Source: Diphasiastrum complanatum (taxonomy: Eukaryota; Streptophyta; Lycopodiopsida; Lycopodiales; Lycopodiaceae). Taken from it: DNA of 64,000 nucleotides. The position numbers were made by a program, and so were the translations under genes. The stretch spans positions 50,998,195 to 51,062,194 of the forward strand of contig CM055097.1 in the NCBI GenBank assembly GCA_029204225.1. Reading direction: 5' to 3'. Below, piece after piece: positions 23,494-34,924 of the stretch (position 1 is the stretch's first letter; the number at the start of each line of letters is the position of its first letter). The notes below the pieces were generated by a model that made no database searches, had not been told where the DNA came from, and was given only the letters and a program-made list of their open reading frames with translations.

Positions 23494-23928
23494 TGTGCCA
23501 GGGAGAGTTATGGACTCGGTCATTACATTCGTCGCGTCCATTTACATTTACTTTACTTTATGCATCCCTTTTTTATTTATTAGTGACACTTAGACTATAT
23601 GGTTGGCCTTTGGCCTTATTATTCATTATTAGGCCATTTGGACATATTACTGGAGAGTGGGGGCCTTCTTGGAGGGCGCACTATTTTCCCTCCCAGTTGG
23701 GCCCTAGCCACCGGAAGCCTCCTTTTAGGGCTTCCTCTATAAGTAGGGAAACTGTGTCATTTGTTATTCAGCTGATGATATTGATCTCTCTCTTTAGTCT
23801 TCTTAATCTCTCTCTTTCCTGCTTTCTAGGGTTAAGTCTTGCTTATGTGCTACTTTCATAGCTTAAGTCTTGCTTATGTGATGCTTTCATAGCTTAGCTC
23901 TAGATCAGTTGTGGCTCTATTCGTAACT
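23494..23928 (+). repeat. Polypurine tract and 3' LTR
   Basis: The 3' LTR spans 23506-23928 (423 bp), ends as the 5' LTR does, and is followed by the target duplication ATTGG. GCCAGGGAG just before it is the likely plus-strand priming tract. Confidence 0.9.
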
Positions 23929-26900
23929 ATTGGGATTACCGCAGGACATTTATGGCTGTATGTTACTTCGCTCCATAGACTTCGGCGTTTGCTGAATTTG
24001 GTGGAGACCCAATTCAGGCACTCTCAGATGATATTACAGTTTTTTCTCAGCAGGGCTACATTTTATTAGCAGGAGATTTCAACGCCCGTACTAGCTCCAG
24101 ACAGCCAGAATTTCATGCAGATACTTATGTTCTTTGGCTTCATCCTCTGGATATGGGATTTGATCAAGTATCACAGGATGCACACACTTCAGTTACATCT
24201 TTTGGAGAGCAGTTGATTACTCTTGCAGAGACACATTCTCTGGCCATCTTGAATGGCCTCACACAGTGGCCTTCCTCATCAGCGTTTACATGTCATCCTC
24301 ATGGTGGAGGACATAGTGTAGTTGACTACTTTATTGGATCACCTGCTTTGATCCCTCACATCTCTGATTTCTCCATTACACCTCCTACCATTTCTGATCA
24401 CTCACTCCTACGCCTCTCACTGGATCACATAACCCCGTCTTCTAAAGTTCCACGCTCCTCTTCTACTAACATACGTGTTCCTTTTACTCACTCTGAACTC
24501 GCCAACTACACCACAACCCTGTCCCAACTACTTACTCACTTCCCTTTCACGACATCAGTTGAGCAACAAGTTACTTTTCTCTCTAAATCCCTCTTATCTG
24601 CAGTGTCCTCATCTTTCCCCACCAAGACGATATCATCTCATAGACGTGTTCACAACTGCTGGTATGATGCAAAATGTCGTTCTCTTCACAAACATGTGGC
24701 AAATGCCAGATTACACTCCCCTGAAACACTCAAACAACACCAGAAAAAGTATCGTAAAGCCACCAGAACAAAGAAGATAACATACCTACGATCACTCTGC
24801 CAAAGGTTGATCGATTCTTTAGCTTCCTCTTCCTCCTCCTTTTTCTGGAAACATTTCACCAGATCCTCTTCGACTTTGGCCCCCATCGCAACCGAATCTT
24901 GGGTCGAATATGCCACAAAACTTTATACCCTAGACTCCCCTCCTACCTTACTCTCACCACGACCTGCCCGCTGCACGCTTTTTACTCCACACATGGTTGA
25001 AAATGCCATTAACCATGCCAAACTTCATAAAGCCACTAACTATGATTCTCTAAACGTGGATTTCCTAAAACCTGTAGCACATCTTATCTCGCCCTTAATT
25101 GCTCACGCTTTTCACACTGCTGTGACCTCTAGTTTTCCTATCGCATGGTGTACTAACATTCTTCATCCCATTCTCAAGGCAGGTGATCCCATAAATGTAG
25201 AAAACTACCGTACTATTATGATTGGTCACACTTTGGCTAAGATTTATGGTTCCATTTTACAGACGGTTACTGCATCTTTTGCTGAGACTGAGGATTTACA
25301 TGCTATGAGTGAGGCTAGGTTCAGACCAGGATACTCTACCTCATATCATATTTTCATTTTGCGATGCATCATTGAGGAGGCACAACATCAGAGACAGAGA
25401 GTTTAACGACATCAGAGACAGAGAGTTTATTGTTGCTTTGTGGACTTCCGCAAAGCTTTTGACTCAGTTCCGAGACACCTCCTTTTCCAGAAATTATCTT
25501 TGCTTGGCTTCACAGACGAGACTATTGCCGCGATCATTACTTAAATGAGCGAGTTTGGGCGCGGTTCAGGGACGGTAGTGGTTGGTCCTCGCTGATCCAT
25601 TCTACCATTGGAGTGAAGCAGGGCTGCCCCTTATCTCCTACTCTCTTTGCACTATATATTGATGACCTCGAGTGGATTATTTGAGGGGAAGGTGGAGAGG
25701 GTTGTCCCTTAGCAGATATTATTATCCCCATTCTCCTATACGATGATGATGTGGTTCTTCTCTCATCCTCTGCAGCTGGCTTACAGAGACACCTCTCTGC
25801 TTTACATCACTTCTGTCAGCTTTGGGGATTGACGGTTAATACTAAGAAGACCAAGATTATGGTGTTCAACACCAATAGACAGCATATGAGAGATGTGACC
25901 TTCTATTATGATGGGCTGCCGATTGAAATTGTGACCTCTTACACTTATTTGGGAGTACTTTTTTCTGGTCCGCTACTCACATTCCGACCGCCAGCCCTCA
26001 CCAGACTCCGTAAGGGGCACACTTCTCTTGTTCATATGGAGAGACTCTGATCCACATATTATGTACAGGACCCTGCTACCAGATGCTTACTATTTTCTAC
26101 CGCTGTCTCCCCGGGGTTGTTTTATACTCTGCTGAGACTTGGTGTCCGGATTTATCACGTGATACTTGGAGGGATCTTACTCGTATCCAGATTCTCATGC
26201 TTAGCAGGATGATTAGGGCTAAGCCCTCGATGCCACATGATATCATATTAGCGGAGTTTGCTTTCCCTCCCCTGGTTATCGGTGCTATGTTTCAGATCAT
26301 TACCTTTCTTCACAGGATATCAGAGTTAGACACTTCCAGATATATTGTTGTTGCTCTCACTTCATCACGCACCATTGCTGGACAGGGGGCCAAGCATTCT
26401 TGGTTTGGCAGTGTCTCAGCCCTTCTTCGGACTTGGGGCTTATCTGTACTTGATCTTCCGAGCGGGACTCATGCTTATATCAAACAACATATTTATCGTA
26501 GCTACATACGCACTATATGGTCACAGCCCGACCCTGATAAGGTCAAGATACACTTCTATGGCACACATCTACTACGGTTGGATACTACGGGTACCCCTGT
26601 CCTTCCAGCTCTTACACAGCCATTGTCTTTTGGTCTGCGATACCATATGGGACAGCTCCAAGTCTCTTCTCATCAGCTGGCTATTGAGACGGGTAGATAC
26701 ACGGACACTCCCAGATTGCAGAGGATATGTCAGCTTTGTTCTCTTCATGAGATGGAGGATGAGTTCCATTTCATCTTTCGTTGTCCAGTATATTACGAGA
26801 TCAGGGGGCGTTACCATTGTTTATACAGAGATACCCCTCTCACGTTGCGATCGTTCCTCGAATATCCAGACTCCAGATGTGTAGGTCTTCTATTGAGAGA

Positions 26901-27353
26901 GATGTATACTCTACGAGCTTCACTTCTACCTGCCGCGGATATGGATCACAGCCAGGCTCATATTACCCAGTTTTTCCAGAAGCGAGACAGAGAGGACATT
27001 TCCGTTTTGGATTTTGAAGTCCCGACTCGGAGATCGAAGACACAGAGAGTCTCACATATTTTTGCTAGATCCAGGATCACTAGATCTTCACGGGCTTCTC
27101 GCCAGTCCACAGCACGCTCCACTACTACCATCACTCACTATTTTCAACTTACTTGTAGCTAGTCTCCTCCGCAAAGCAGGTGGTTAAGCTCTTGCATTGT
27201 ACCCTCGCAAGCTGGTGGTCAAGCTTGGATATTTCTTCTTCTTAGAGATAGTGAGATAGATATGCTAGTTTCTTGTCTTCTTCTCTTTTCTACTAGTAAA
27301 TAAGTCCGTATGCGGACAATGCTCCTCACCTTTTGTACTCTCTTTTGTCTTAT

Positions 27354-27399
27354 GTACCTTTGGGTACCAAAAGACGTTAATAATAATAATTCTAATTCT

Positions 27400-27432
<33 letters not shown>
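27354..27432 (+). repeat. LINE D 3' terminus: hairpin, TTAATAA, (CT)n tail
   Basis: GTACC-TTTG-GGTAC (27354-27367) forms a 5-bp stem. It is followed by GACGTTAATAATAATAATTC and a CT tract to about 27432. A GGACAATGCTCCTCA motif lies upstream (27314-27328). The arrangement matches LINEs A and C. Confidence 0.8.
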
Positions 27433-27434
<2 letters not shown>

Positions 27435-29385
27435 CCAGCCAACGCCTCCAGATAGTGCCTCTCCCAGCTGCCGCCTCCGCCGCCAAATACAACCTCCCCC
27501 AGGTACCGCCTCCACCAGTTAGCGCCTCCTGGATCGCACCTTCCCTGGTTGTGACCTCCCCCAATCTACACCTCCCCAGATCGCACCTCCCCCAATCCGC
27601 ACTTAAGTTTTTTTTTCCCCAGCTGCCTGATATTGTTTTTAGCTGCCGCCTACCTGTTTCTTCCTTCCTAAGCTATTACCAAATACAGCCATCATGGGTT
27701 CTTCTGATGCATCCTCTTCTCAAATTTACCTTCAAACTCAGCTTGATGACCATCTCATTCACATAAATCATCTCATCACTGCCCAACAGGCTATGATGAC
27801 TATGCTTCAAACTTTGCAATCCTCTATTACCGATCTATCTCTCTCTCTTCAAACTCCTCCACCTAACACATTACCTGATCAATCCTCTTCTTCCGCACTC
27901 ATTCCTCCCATAGTTTCCCCTACACCTATCCCTCATCCAGCCCCTCTTGTTCGTGATTTTAGGGATAAAGTCACACTTACTATCTATAATGGTTCTTCTG
28001 ATGGTAAGGAGTTACAAAATTGGTTCTTTCAGATAGAAACTTATTTTCAACTCGCTCCTCGCACTCCGGCACAACAACTTCAGCTTGTTGCCTTGCATTT
28101 GTCCGGACGCGCTTTGACATGGTGGCGTACTCATCAGTCACTATTTGATACTTTTGCTACTTGGAACGAGTTCAAAGTTGCATTTCATTCTGCCATGACC
28201 GATCCAACGTAGTTTCAATCTCAACTCGACCTTTATAGACAGCTCACACAAACTGGTACACTTCTTGAATACAATGAAAAATTTGTTAAGTTTTCTAATC
28301 TGTTTTCTGATCTTCCACTTGTTGAAGTTATTGGTCGTTATATTTATGGCATCCATGGTTCTTTACGTTACGATGTTCAGTCTTTTCAGCCTACTTCATT
28401 AGGTCGTGCTATGTCGCTTACTTATACTTTACAATGTAAGTACCTTGAACAACAACCATCTTTTCAGTCTCGTTCGCTCTCTCGTCCACCGTTTTCTCAT
28501 TCCGCCACTCCACCATCTCAATCGCCTACAGTTTCTTCGACCATTTCTCCTCCTTTCTCTATTGTTCGTACCCCTACTGCTCCTCGTCCCATTATCTTGA
28601 AACGGTATACACCACAGAAAATGGCTGAGATTCGTGCTAAAAATCTATGTTTTAACTGCCGTAGCCGACCCTTTGAACCGTAACTGTCCACACCTTCACC
28701 CACCAGCTACCTTACAAGTCCATGATGTTTTAGACCCTGAGGATTCATCCCTCTACATAGTTGAGGAGTCTTCTCCAGATGATCCTCCTTCCGCTCCTCC
28801 TGATGCTTCTGCTGAGTGTCTAGCTCAGTTGGCCTATGCCACTTGGTCTGGCACTGTAAGCCCTCGTCATATTCGTATACGTGTCCGTATTGTTGGATGC
28901 GAATTTATCGCTCTTGTTGATTCTAGTAGCACTCATTCATTTCTTAGCCAATCTGTTGCTTCTCGCATCCATAGCCCCACACTTCTTGTTTCACCTCCTT
29001 TGCGTGTTGAGGTCGCTAGTTCTCATTCTCTTCAGTGCACTTCTATGTTCCATCTTCTTCCTTATCATATTGGAACTTTTTCTGGTCAAGCTGACTTTTA
29101 TGTCCTTCCTCTTGAGCGTTATGACCTAATCCTCGAAACAGATTGGTAAAGTCTTTCGATGTTTTTGCACACTCACCTTGATTGCAAGAACAGACTCACT
29201 CTCTTCATGCATTAGTACACGACACTATGGCTTCATCACCTGATAATGCACCACTTTATGCCCCTGTTGTTTCAGTTGCTGATCCACATCTTGATGATGT
29301 TTCTGATGCTCTTAATGCAGTTCCTAATTCACATGTTGTTGTTGTTGTACCTCCTGCTGATTTGGATAATTGCCTGAATTCTTAG
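27433..29385 (+). pseudogene. Second gypsy gag-protease fragment
   Basis: A pyrimidine-rich leader is followed by a gag frame from ATG 27694 with WFFQIETYFQLAPRTP and LHLSGRALTWWRTH, a TAG at 28210-28212 (probably from CAG), and a damaged zinc knuckle (CFNC near 28650, then a one-base shift near 28670, then NRNC). The protease reads LVDSSSTHSFLS, where the catalytic DTG has become DSS, and ends at LETDW-stop (29147-29149). A short related frame continues to 29385. No LTR or primer-binding site is visible. It begins directly after the CT tail of LINE D. It is related to, but clearly diverged from, the gag at 19476. Confidence 0.85.
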
Positions 29386-29651
29386 ACCATCAACTCCATT
29401 GTGCAAAGCACAGACTTATACTATGGCATGTGAAAATCTTAGAAAATTTTAATCAATGGTCAATACATAACGAGTTGTAGTTGAGAACTGTCAAGATCAA
29501 TCCACATTTTAAGCTAGCACTTTTGTCAACTGAAACCTCCACAATGCAATTGATAATGTTTTAAGAACTCAAAGTGTTAAGCTACTATTCTTCCTCGAGT
29601 TTCTTCTTAATGACATCCTTGACCTGATGGGTGAGTTAGAAAAACAAATAC

Positions 29652-29730
29652 CCTCGATGTGGTCAACATGGTGGTGAGTTAAAAAGACCAATAGCTTCTC
29701 TGGTAGTGACTTGATAATCCTTGCCAACTG
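29652..29730 (-). CDS. Metallo-hydrolase gene, exon 5 (metal-binding motif)
   Basis: The 79 bp code QLARIIKSLPEKLLVFLT followed by HHHVDHIE, the HxHxDH-type zinc motif of metallo-beta-lactamases. The acceptor is GCAGAG|CAG (phase 0, fitting exon 4) and the donor G|GTATTT (phase 1). It lies 7.3 kb from exon 4. Right after it, GTCAAGGATGTC...TAG (29623 downward) could code VKDVIKKKLEEE and stop, but the implied intron of 28 bp is too short, so I do not include it. The downstream exons with the remaining metal ligands are not seen in the window. Confidence 0.82.
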
Positions 29731-29769
29731 CTCTGCAACAAAGTTTGATTAGGTAACCATTCCAAATTA

Positions 29770-31450
29770 ATGTTTATATCTCAGGAAAAGCATAGACATC
29801 AATACAGACCTTGACCACCGTCTATTCATAAGAGACTCGAGAAAATCATTATATGCACTCGTCTTTAAATACCCAAAGTACTGCTATTATTGAATTTTTT
29901 CTTTTCAAGCAAAATCTTCAATATGTTCCTAAGAACAAGAGAACAAATTCATCCTTGTCTTCCAACAATTGTTTCTTGAAAATGGAGATTGCCCCAACAA
30001 ATTCATCATCTTATTTGGTTGCAGATTTCCAAAAATACAGAAACGAAGTTTGATAATAGGTTATGGAACCAAACAAGAGGAGGCAAATGAACAAAAGTTG
30101 CATGTAGTAGTTCACCTTGAGAAGCTATATTTGTTCACTCAGTGTCAAGTTGTTATATGTAAGCTCTTTATTAAGCCTCAAGAAATTGAATGTTATATAA
30201 ATTCATCTGCAAACACACTAGGATGCGCATAATATGTATTTCATACTTATGCATGAGCACACATGAAATAGCATTTATATGAAATAATGTTCATAATATT
30301 CCTAGAACCATAATAAGTAAGCACCTACACATCGGCCAATCCAAATTTTTCACAAAGCTACTTGCAGTTCATGTTAAATGCAGCACTCTTACATTATGGA
30401 TATGGTTATGACAAATACACACAGAGAAAACAGATAGAACTGGAACAAATGTAGCTACATACATAAATGAATGTGATAGTTAGTAAAATACAAAAACCTT
30501 TTCAAATACAGCACCCCAAAATAAGAACTTACATGGCAATTTTGAATATGCATATGGATGAATATGCCACATCATTAACATTGTCAAACTTTTGACATGA
30601 AGAAACTTAATAAAAATTTAGAACTTTAAATGCAGAAAGTTGAAACGTCCCAAAAATGGCCCAAAGATGTTCAGAAACTTTAAAAAAACCGAAGACCTGA
30701 CAAATGATATTCAATCAAGCTAAGGTTCCTCGTGAACTCGCTACTACCACGTGAGCAAAGCCTAATCAAAAAGTCAAACTTTATCCAATAAATCCATGAA
30801 CATAATCGTCACCATTTATAGGGTGTGGTTGTACTTTGCACTTATAGCTATGAGCTTTCTCCATCTCTGGGAATTTGACTCCTACAGTCACTTATATGAG
30901 TGGAATTTCTTTGAGCATTGTTCTCATTGTATGGTGGTTATGCTTGTGTCTGTAATGCTTCATCTGTAATGTTTGATGGTTGTTAGATAATTTTATGGTT
31001 TTGTCAATTTGTGGTTGGTTAATCTTATGGTGGCTCAATCTTACTATTTTACGGTTTTAAAGGCTTCCCCCTTCCCCAAACAGTGCATAATTTAACCCCC
31101 AAAAACAGTGCATAAGACTTTAAAACCCCCAAATTTATAATCACCAAACCCAAACCCAAATTAGATTCAAATTTTGATGTTTTGTTCCTTTGTTGATTAA
31201 GTACGTACTTTTTAAAATTTGGTTATGTTCCAAAACGAAACACATTCCAGAACGAGCAACTATGGTCCACACTGTTGAAGAATGTTGAAGCCACACAATT
31301 AATATGATAATATTGCCAAAATAAACATGTTGATGCCACAAAAACAAAGATCATTGATCTGCAAAAAGGAACATGTCGATGCCACAAAAATGAGGATGGA
31401 ATCTGAAAATTGGGAATGTCAATAAATACTTGTTGAATTACAGTATGTAT
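29770..31450. other. Intron 4 sequence with no recognised feature
   Basis: AT-rich sequence inside the host gene intron. Small frames exist, but none shows a family motif. I see no terminal repeats here. Confidence 0.5.
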
Positions 31451-32493
31451 GCTACGATTAAAGATGCAGGCCACGTTCCGGAATGCAATCCGAAACGCAT
31501 CCTGGATCGTGTTTTGGAACGTGATCCAAGATTTCCCATTAGGGTTTTCCGGAACACGTTTTTTTTTTCTTGAAATTTTTTTGGTGCCAAAATGGGTATC
31601 AAATGAAAGATTTTTTTGAGAGCAGTCTAGTTTGCCAAGAATTTCAAGACCAGTGCCATCCAGTTTTGGGCCATTAAGTGATTTTCTATCCTGCTTTTCA
31701 ATCAAATCTGTATTGTGTGAAATGAAATGAAAATTTACTGAACGACATAAAACTTGACAACGGTTTTCTACGGTTGGGTGACACTTGGAATTATTAACTA
31801 GGATAAAGATTTCAGCATTGGTGGTAGACTGCAGTTTAGCATTATAGATGCTCCTATTGCTAGCTTAATTCTCTAGCACGAGTATCACAATACTTACGTG
31901 TATGAACTGTTTTGCTAGCTTCTTCAAAACCTCAAATACCAGAGGAACTCCCAAATAGCCATGATAGGCTCATGGTATCATCATGTGACTTCAATCTTGT
32001 ACTTTTATCTAGGCAAGTCTTTCCTGGACTTCAGCCATGTACAAATTTGAGTTGCTTTGACCAACAATGGGCAATGGGTAAACGGGTTGCCCTACCTTGA
32101 GACTCAAGTATTTGGGTGACTCATTTTTCTTTCTAATGTCGAACCATCTTCGAGCATAGAATTTATCAGGCAACATGTCAATGCTCTTTCTGGCAGATGC
32201 AAATGAGGGAACAGATACATTGCACCAGACCATCTTGGGAACGGATACATTTCCAGCTTTGGTCGTTCCAGGCTCAGGCTTTGGTCAGGTACTGCAGGGA
32301 ACTCCAGATTACTACGGAAGTCTAAGGCCATCAGGAGCAATTTATGATATCTGAATCAAACATCAAAAAATTTGCAAATTTTTTTTTTGTGATCGGGGAC
32401 CACATTTCCGGTCCCAAATCGCTAGCATTCCGGATCGCACAATCCGGATCGTTGTTGCAGCGGATCGCAATCCACTGCAACTCAGGCTACGAT
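31451..32493. mobile_element. Non-autonomous hAT-like element, about 1.03 kb
   Basis: The same 8 bases, GCTACGAT, flank the block (31451-31458 and 32486-32493); an 8-bp target duplication is typical of hAT transposons. The ends are imperfect inverted repeats (TAAAGATGCAG against CTGAGTTGCAG). Both arms are packed with palindromic words (TTCCGGAA-, GGATCG-, GATCC-type; 31470-31560 and 32390-32480), each bordered on the inside by a run of T (31560-31570 on the left, 32375-32390 on the right). No transposase is present; the minus-strand frame 31223-31705 crosses the border and is probably accidental. Confidence 0.78.
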
Positions 32494-33389
32494 GAAGAGC
32501 ATCAATGACACAGTCGCCACTAACCAATGCCATTATAAAGCTGTCAAAAGATCTGATGGCCAAATCAAATAGACACAACATCAGGTGTATAGACCAAGAA
32601 TGTCATGTAAAAGTCACCAGGGCAGCTTGATACAAAGTTATGTCATTATCAAATGCAGGAGGCACACAACGGCCAATGCCAGAAGTGCACAAAAGGCCAT
32701 ACAATAGCCTAGAAAATATATTTGGCAGCCCTGATCATCTTCAAGAATAAGATGACAAATTTGAATAAAACTAGCGTGTAAAAACAACTGCCTCCTGACT
32801 AGAATGACGGACATAATTGCAGACAATGATGGCATAATAACTAATAGTGATGGAGTGATGGTGTAATGGTGTAAATGACATAAGAGTGAAGACAGAATTG
32901 TCATCTTCCATAGTAGGAAAAAATCATGGCATGCATAATGAAGAAGAATAAAATGACATGGTAATAAACAACTGCAAGTAACTACATACTGAAAAATGGT
33001 GTAGGTGTTAAACAACATATGGAAGGCCAGGAAAAAAAGAGCCGGCATCTTGAAGTCTAGTTGGATATTGAACTCGTGAGATAATGTAACAATTGAAGTG
33101 TTAAAAAGTTACGCTCAACGCTACTAGAAGACCATGAGGGAAGGAGGGTGCACCATAGTTTCCAGTCTGTTTGAATCGACTCAATAGAAAAAGAAAATTG
33201 ACTTAAGGTTTGGAACGCGAAACAATTAAAAGACTTTCAAAGAATATTCAAAAGTTTCATCTAAATTTCAAAAAAGGATCAAAATAAAAAAAAATTCAGC
33301 TAAACTTCAAGAAAGGATCAAATAAAAAATAAGAAGTGACAAAGTTTCTCAATTTAAATTATGAAAAAATCATAATCGATTCTAGAAAA
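32494..33389. other. Intron sequence with no recognised feature
   Basis: No gene, repeat boundary or RNA gene could be supported in this AT-rich stretch. Confidence 0.45.
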
Positions 33390-34884
33390 TCGAATCCGTG
33401 ATGCATTGGAGATTAGGACATTTGAATCATACATCTGTGTCGAACATATCGAAATAGTCCTTAGCACTTGATCTCGACAATCAAATCAATAAAGTCGACC
33501 TCCCTGTCTATCATAGCTGCATTGTCGGAAAACAAACTAGGATACCACTTAGATCGAGTCATAGGCATGCAGCAAAAGATTGTTCTAGATATTGTTCACT
33601 CAGATATATGTGGTCCAATGCAAACTCCATCATTGCTTGATGAAAAGTATTTCATTACCTTATTGATGAATATTCGAGAAGAACATTTGTTTATTTCATT
33701 AAGCAGAACTTGGAGGCTTTCAAAAAATTCCAACAATTCAACGAGCGTGCAGAATCAAAGCACTAAGGTCTGACAACGGGGGAGAGTACATCTCAACCGA
33801 ATTCAAGGAGTATTGCCTTAACAACGGCATCGAGCAACAATTTATCACCTCCTATTCGCCTCAATCGAATGAAATTGCTGAGAGAAAGAATCGACCCTTA
33901 GTCAAAGCGGCTAAGTGTACGCTTGCTCATGCAACACTTTTCGAAGTTCTTCTGGGATGATGTTGTTTCCACTACAGCTTATATCCAGAATAGATGCTCG
34001 ACTAAAGGCCTCTCAAACAAAACACCTTATGAAGTTTGGACAGGCTCCAAACCATCACTATCAAATTTACGCGTGCTTACACGCAGATACCTCAAGATAT
34101 AAGGAAGAAGCTGGACTTCCACAGTATCAAACCCATTTTCATGGTTATACCACTTCAGATAAAGCTTATAAGCTATATGGTCCTGTCGAATCAAAGATAT
34201 TCACCAATCGGGATATCGTCTTTATCGAAGATCAGTTTATCGACCTCAAAGGCAAGGGCAAGGCTCATAGACTCAAACTGTTGGACACTCTTGAAGTATC
34301 GAACACTTACGTTCCCGACTCGATTCATCCTATCGAAGGTCCAAGCTCGTCTACACCAAACGAACAGCTTATTATTAACAGCGACTTAGAAGAAGATGTT
34401 GTAGCTCAATAGCAACAATATAATCAAGGAAATGATCAACATCACTTATCTCCCAAAAGATTGTCAAGAGAGCGCAGACCACCTATAAGGTATATCGAAG
34501 AATCTGTGGCTTATCTTATTCAAGAGCCGACTACTATCAAAGAAGCACTTAGTCAGCCCGATTCCGATCTATGGAGGGAATGGGTAGAGAGTATTCATCT
34601 CTCATCAAGAACCAAACTTAGATTATTGTCGAATTACCTGCCAGCAGAATGTAGTTGGTTGCAAATGGATATTCTAAATCAAATACAAAGTAGATGAAAG
34701 CATTGATCAAAGAAAAGCTCGACTTTCGTAGATACAGAATATCAACTATACGGAGACTTTCAGTCTGACAGTCAAGCAATGTTCAATCAGACTTCTACTA
34801 TCATATGTTGTTGCAGGCGATCTGGAGATACATCAGATGGTATACAGACAGCTTATCTCAATGGAGTTATCGAAGAAGATATCT
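33390..34884 (+). pseudogene. Ty1/copia integrase-RT fragment
   Basis: Read with frame changes, this holds the GAG-pre-integrase region (LGHLNHTSVSNI; LPVYHSC) and integrase (GPMQTPSLLDEKYF; the segment after RALRSDNGGEY-like sequence at 33770; QSNEIAERKNR near 33865). It then has a linker to RT and the beginning of RT (EIHQMVYRQ in one frame; AYLNGVIEEDI in the next, about 34820-34880). It is closely related to the minus-strand copia at 49709-53247 (both contain GPMQTPSLLD). It ends where an inverted LINE piece begins. Confidence 0.85.
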
Positions 34885-34924
34885 CCATCAGAATCACTAC
34901 TCTCCCACCTCTGTCTCCGGCGGG

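Larger units (their letters stand above)
18348..23933 (+). mobile_element. Gypsy (chromovirus-like) element lacking the polymerase core
   Basis: Complete LTR element: target duplication ATTGG (18348-18352 and 23929-23933), 5' LTR, primer-binding site, leader, gag-protease ORF, a 1.8 kb region without RT, RNase H or integrase core, the integrase C-terminus with GPY/F module, a chromodomain, a polypurine tract and 3' LTR. The LTRs differ at about six bases and one indel over 424 bp (about 98 percent identical), so insertion was fairly recent. It sits in the endonuclease of LINE D and its removal restores the LINE sequence. It can only have moved with enzymes from another element. Confidence 0.92.
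18052..27162 (+). pseudogene. LINE D ORF2, split by a gypsy insertion
   Basis: Part 1 (18052-18352) holds the start of the endonuclease (LGFWNCNGF, LLAETHES). Part 2 (23934-27162) completes it (LAGDFNARTSSRQ, GHSVVDYFIG, ISDHSLLRLS) and contains RT: NYRTIMIGHTLAKIYGSI, FVDFRKAFDSVPRHL, GVKQGCPLSPTLFALYIDD and YDDDVVLLSS (YxDD box with D in the variable place). The C-terminal zinc knuckle ICQLCSLHEMEDEFHFIFRC lies near 26725-26790 and the protein ends at 27162. Damage: frameshift near 23958, a 23-bp tandem duplication at 25384-25427, frameshift and stop near 25540, and stops near 25682 and 26048. The start codon is TTG; no ATG precedes the conserved beginning. Confidence 0.92.
17010..27432 (+). 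mobile_element. LINE D, nearly full length, carrying a nested gypsy element
   Basis: This is the most complete LINE in the window: ORF1 (17010-18003), ORF2 (18052-27162 with the gypsy 18353-23928 inserted), 3' UTR and (CT)n tail. Without the insert the element is about 4.8 kb. It has several frameshifts, a 23-bp tandem duplication in RT, and a few stops, so it is dead, but every domain is present. It is the reference for interpreting the other LINE pieces in the window. The left limit is uncertain; the 5' UTR may reach to about 16849. Confidence 0.9.

Noticed and set aside
31223-31705. 160-codon minus-strand frame
   Set aside because: It crosses the border and target duplication of the 31451-32493 element and has no recognisable motif.
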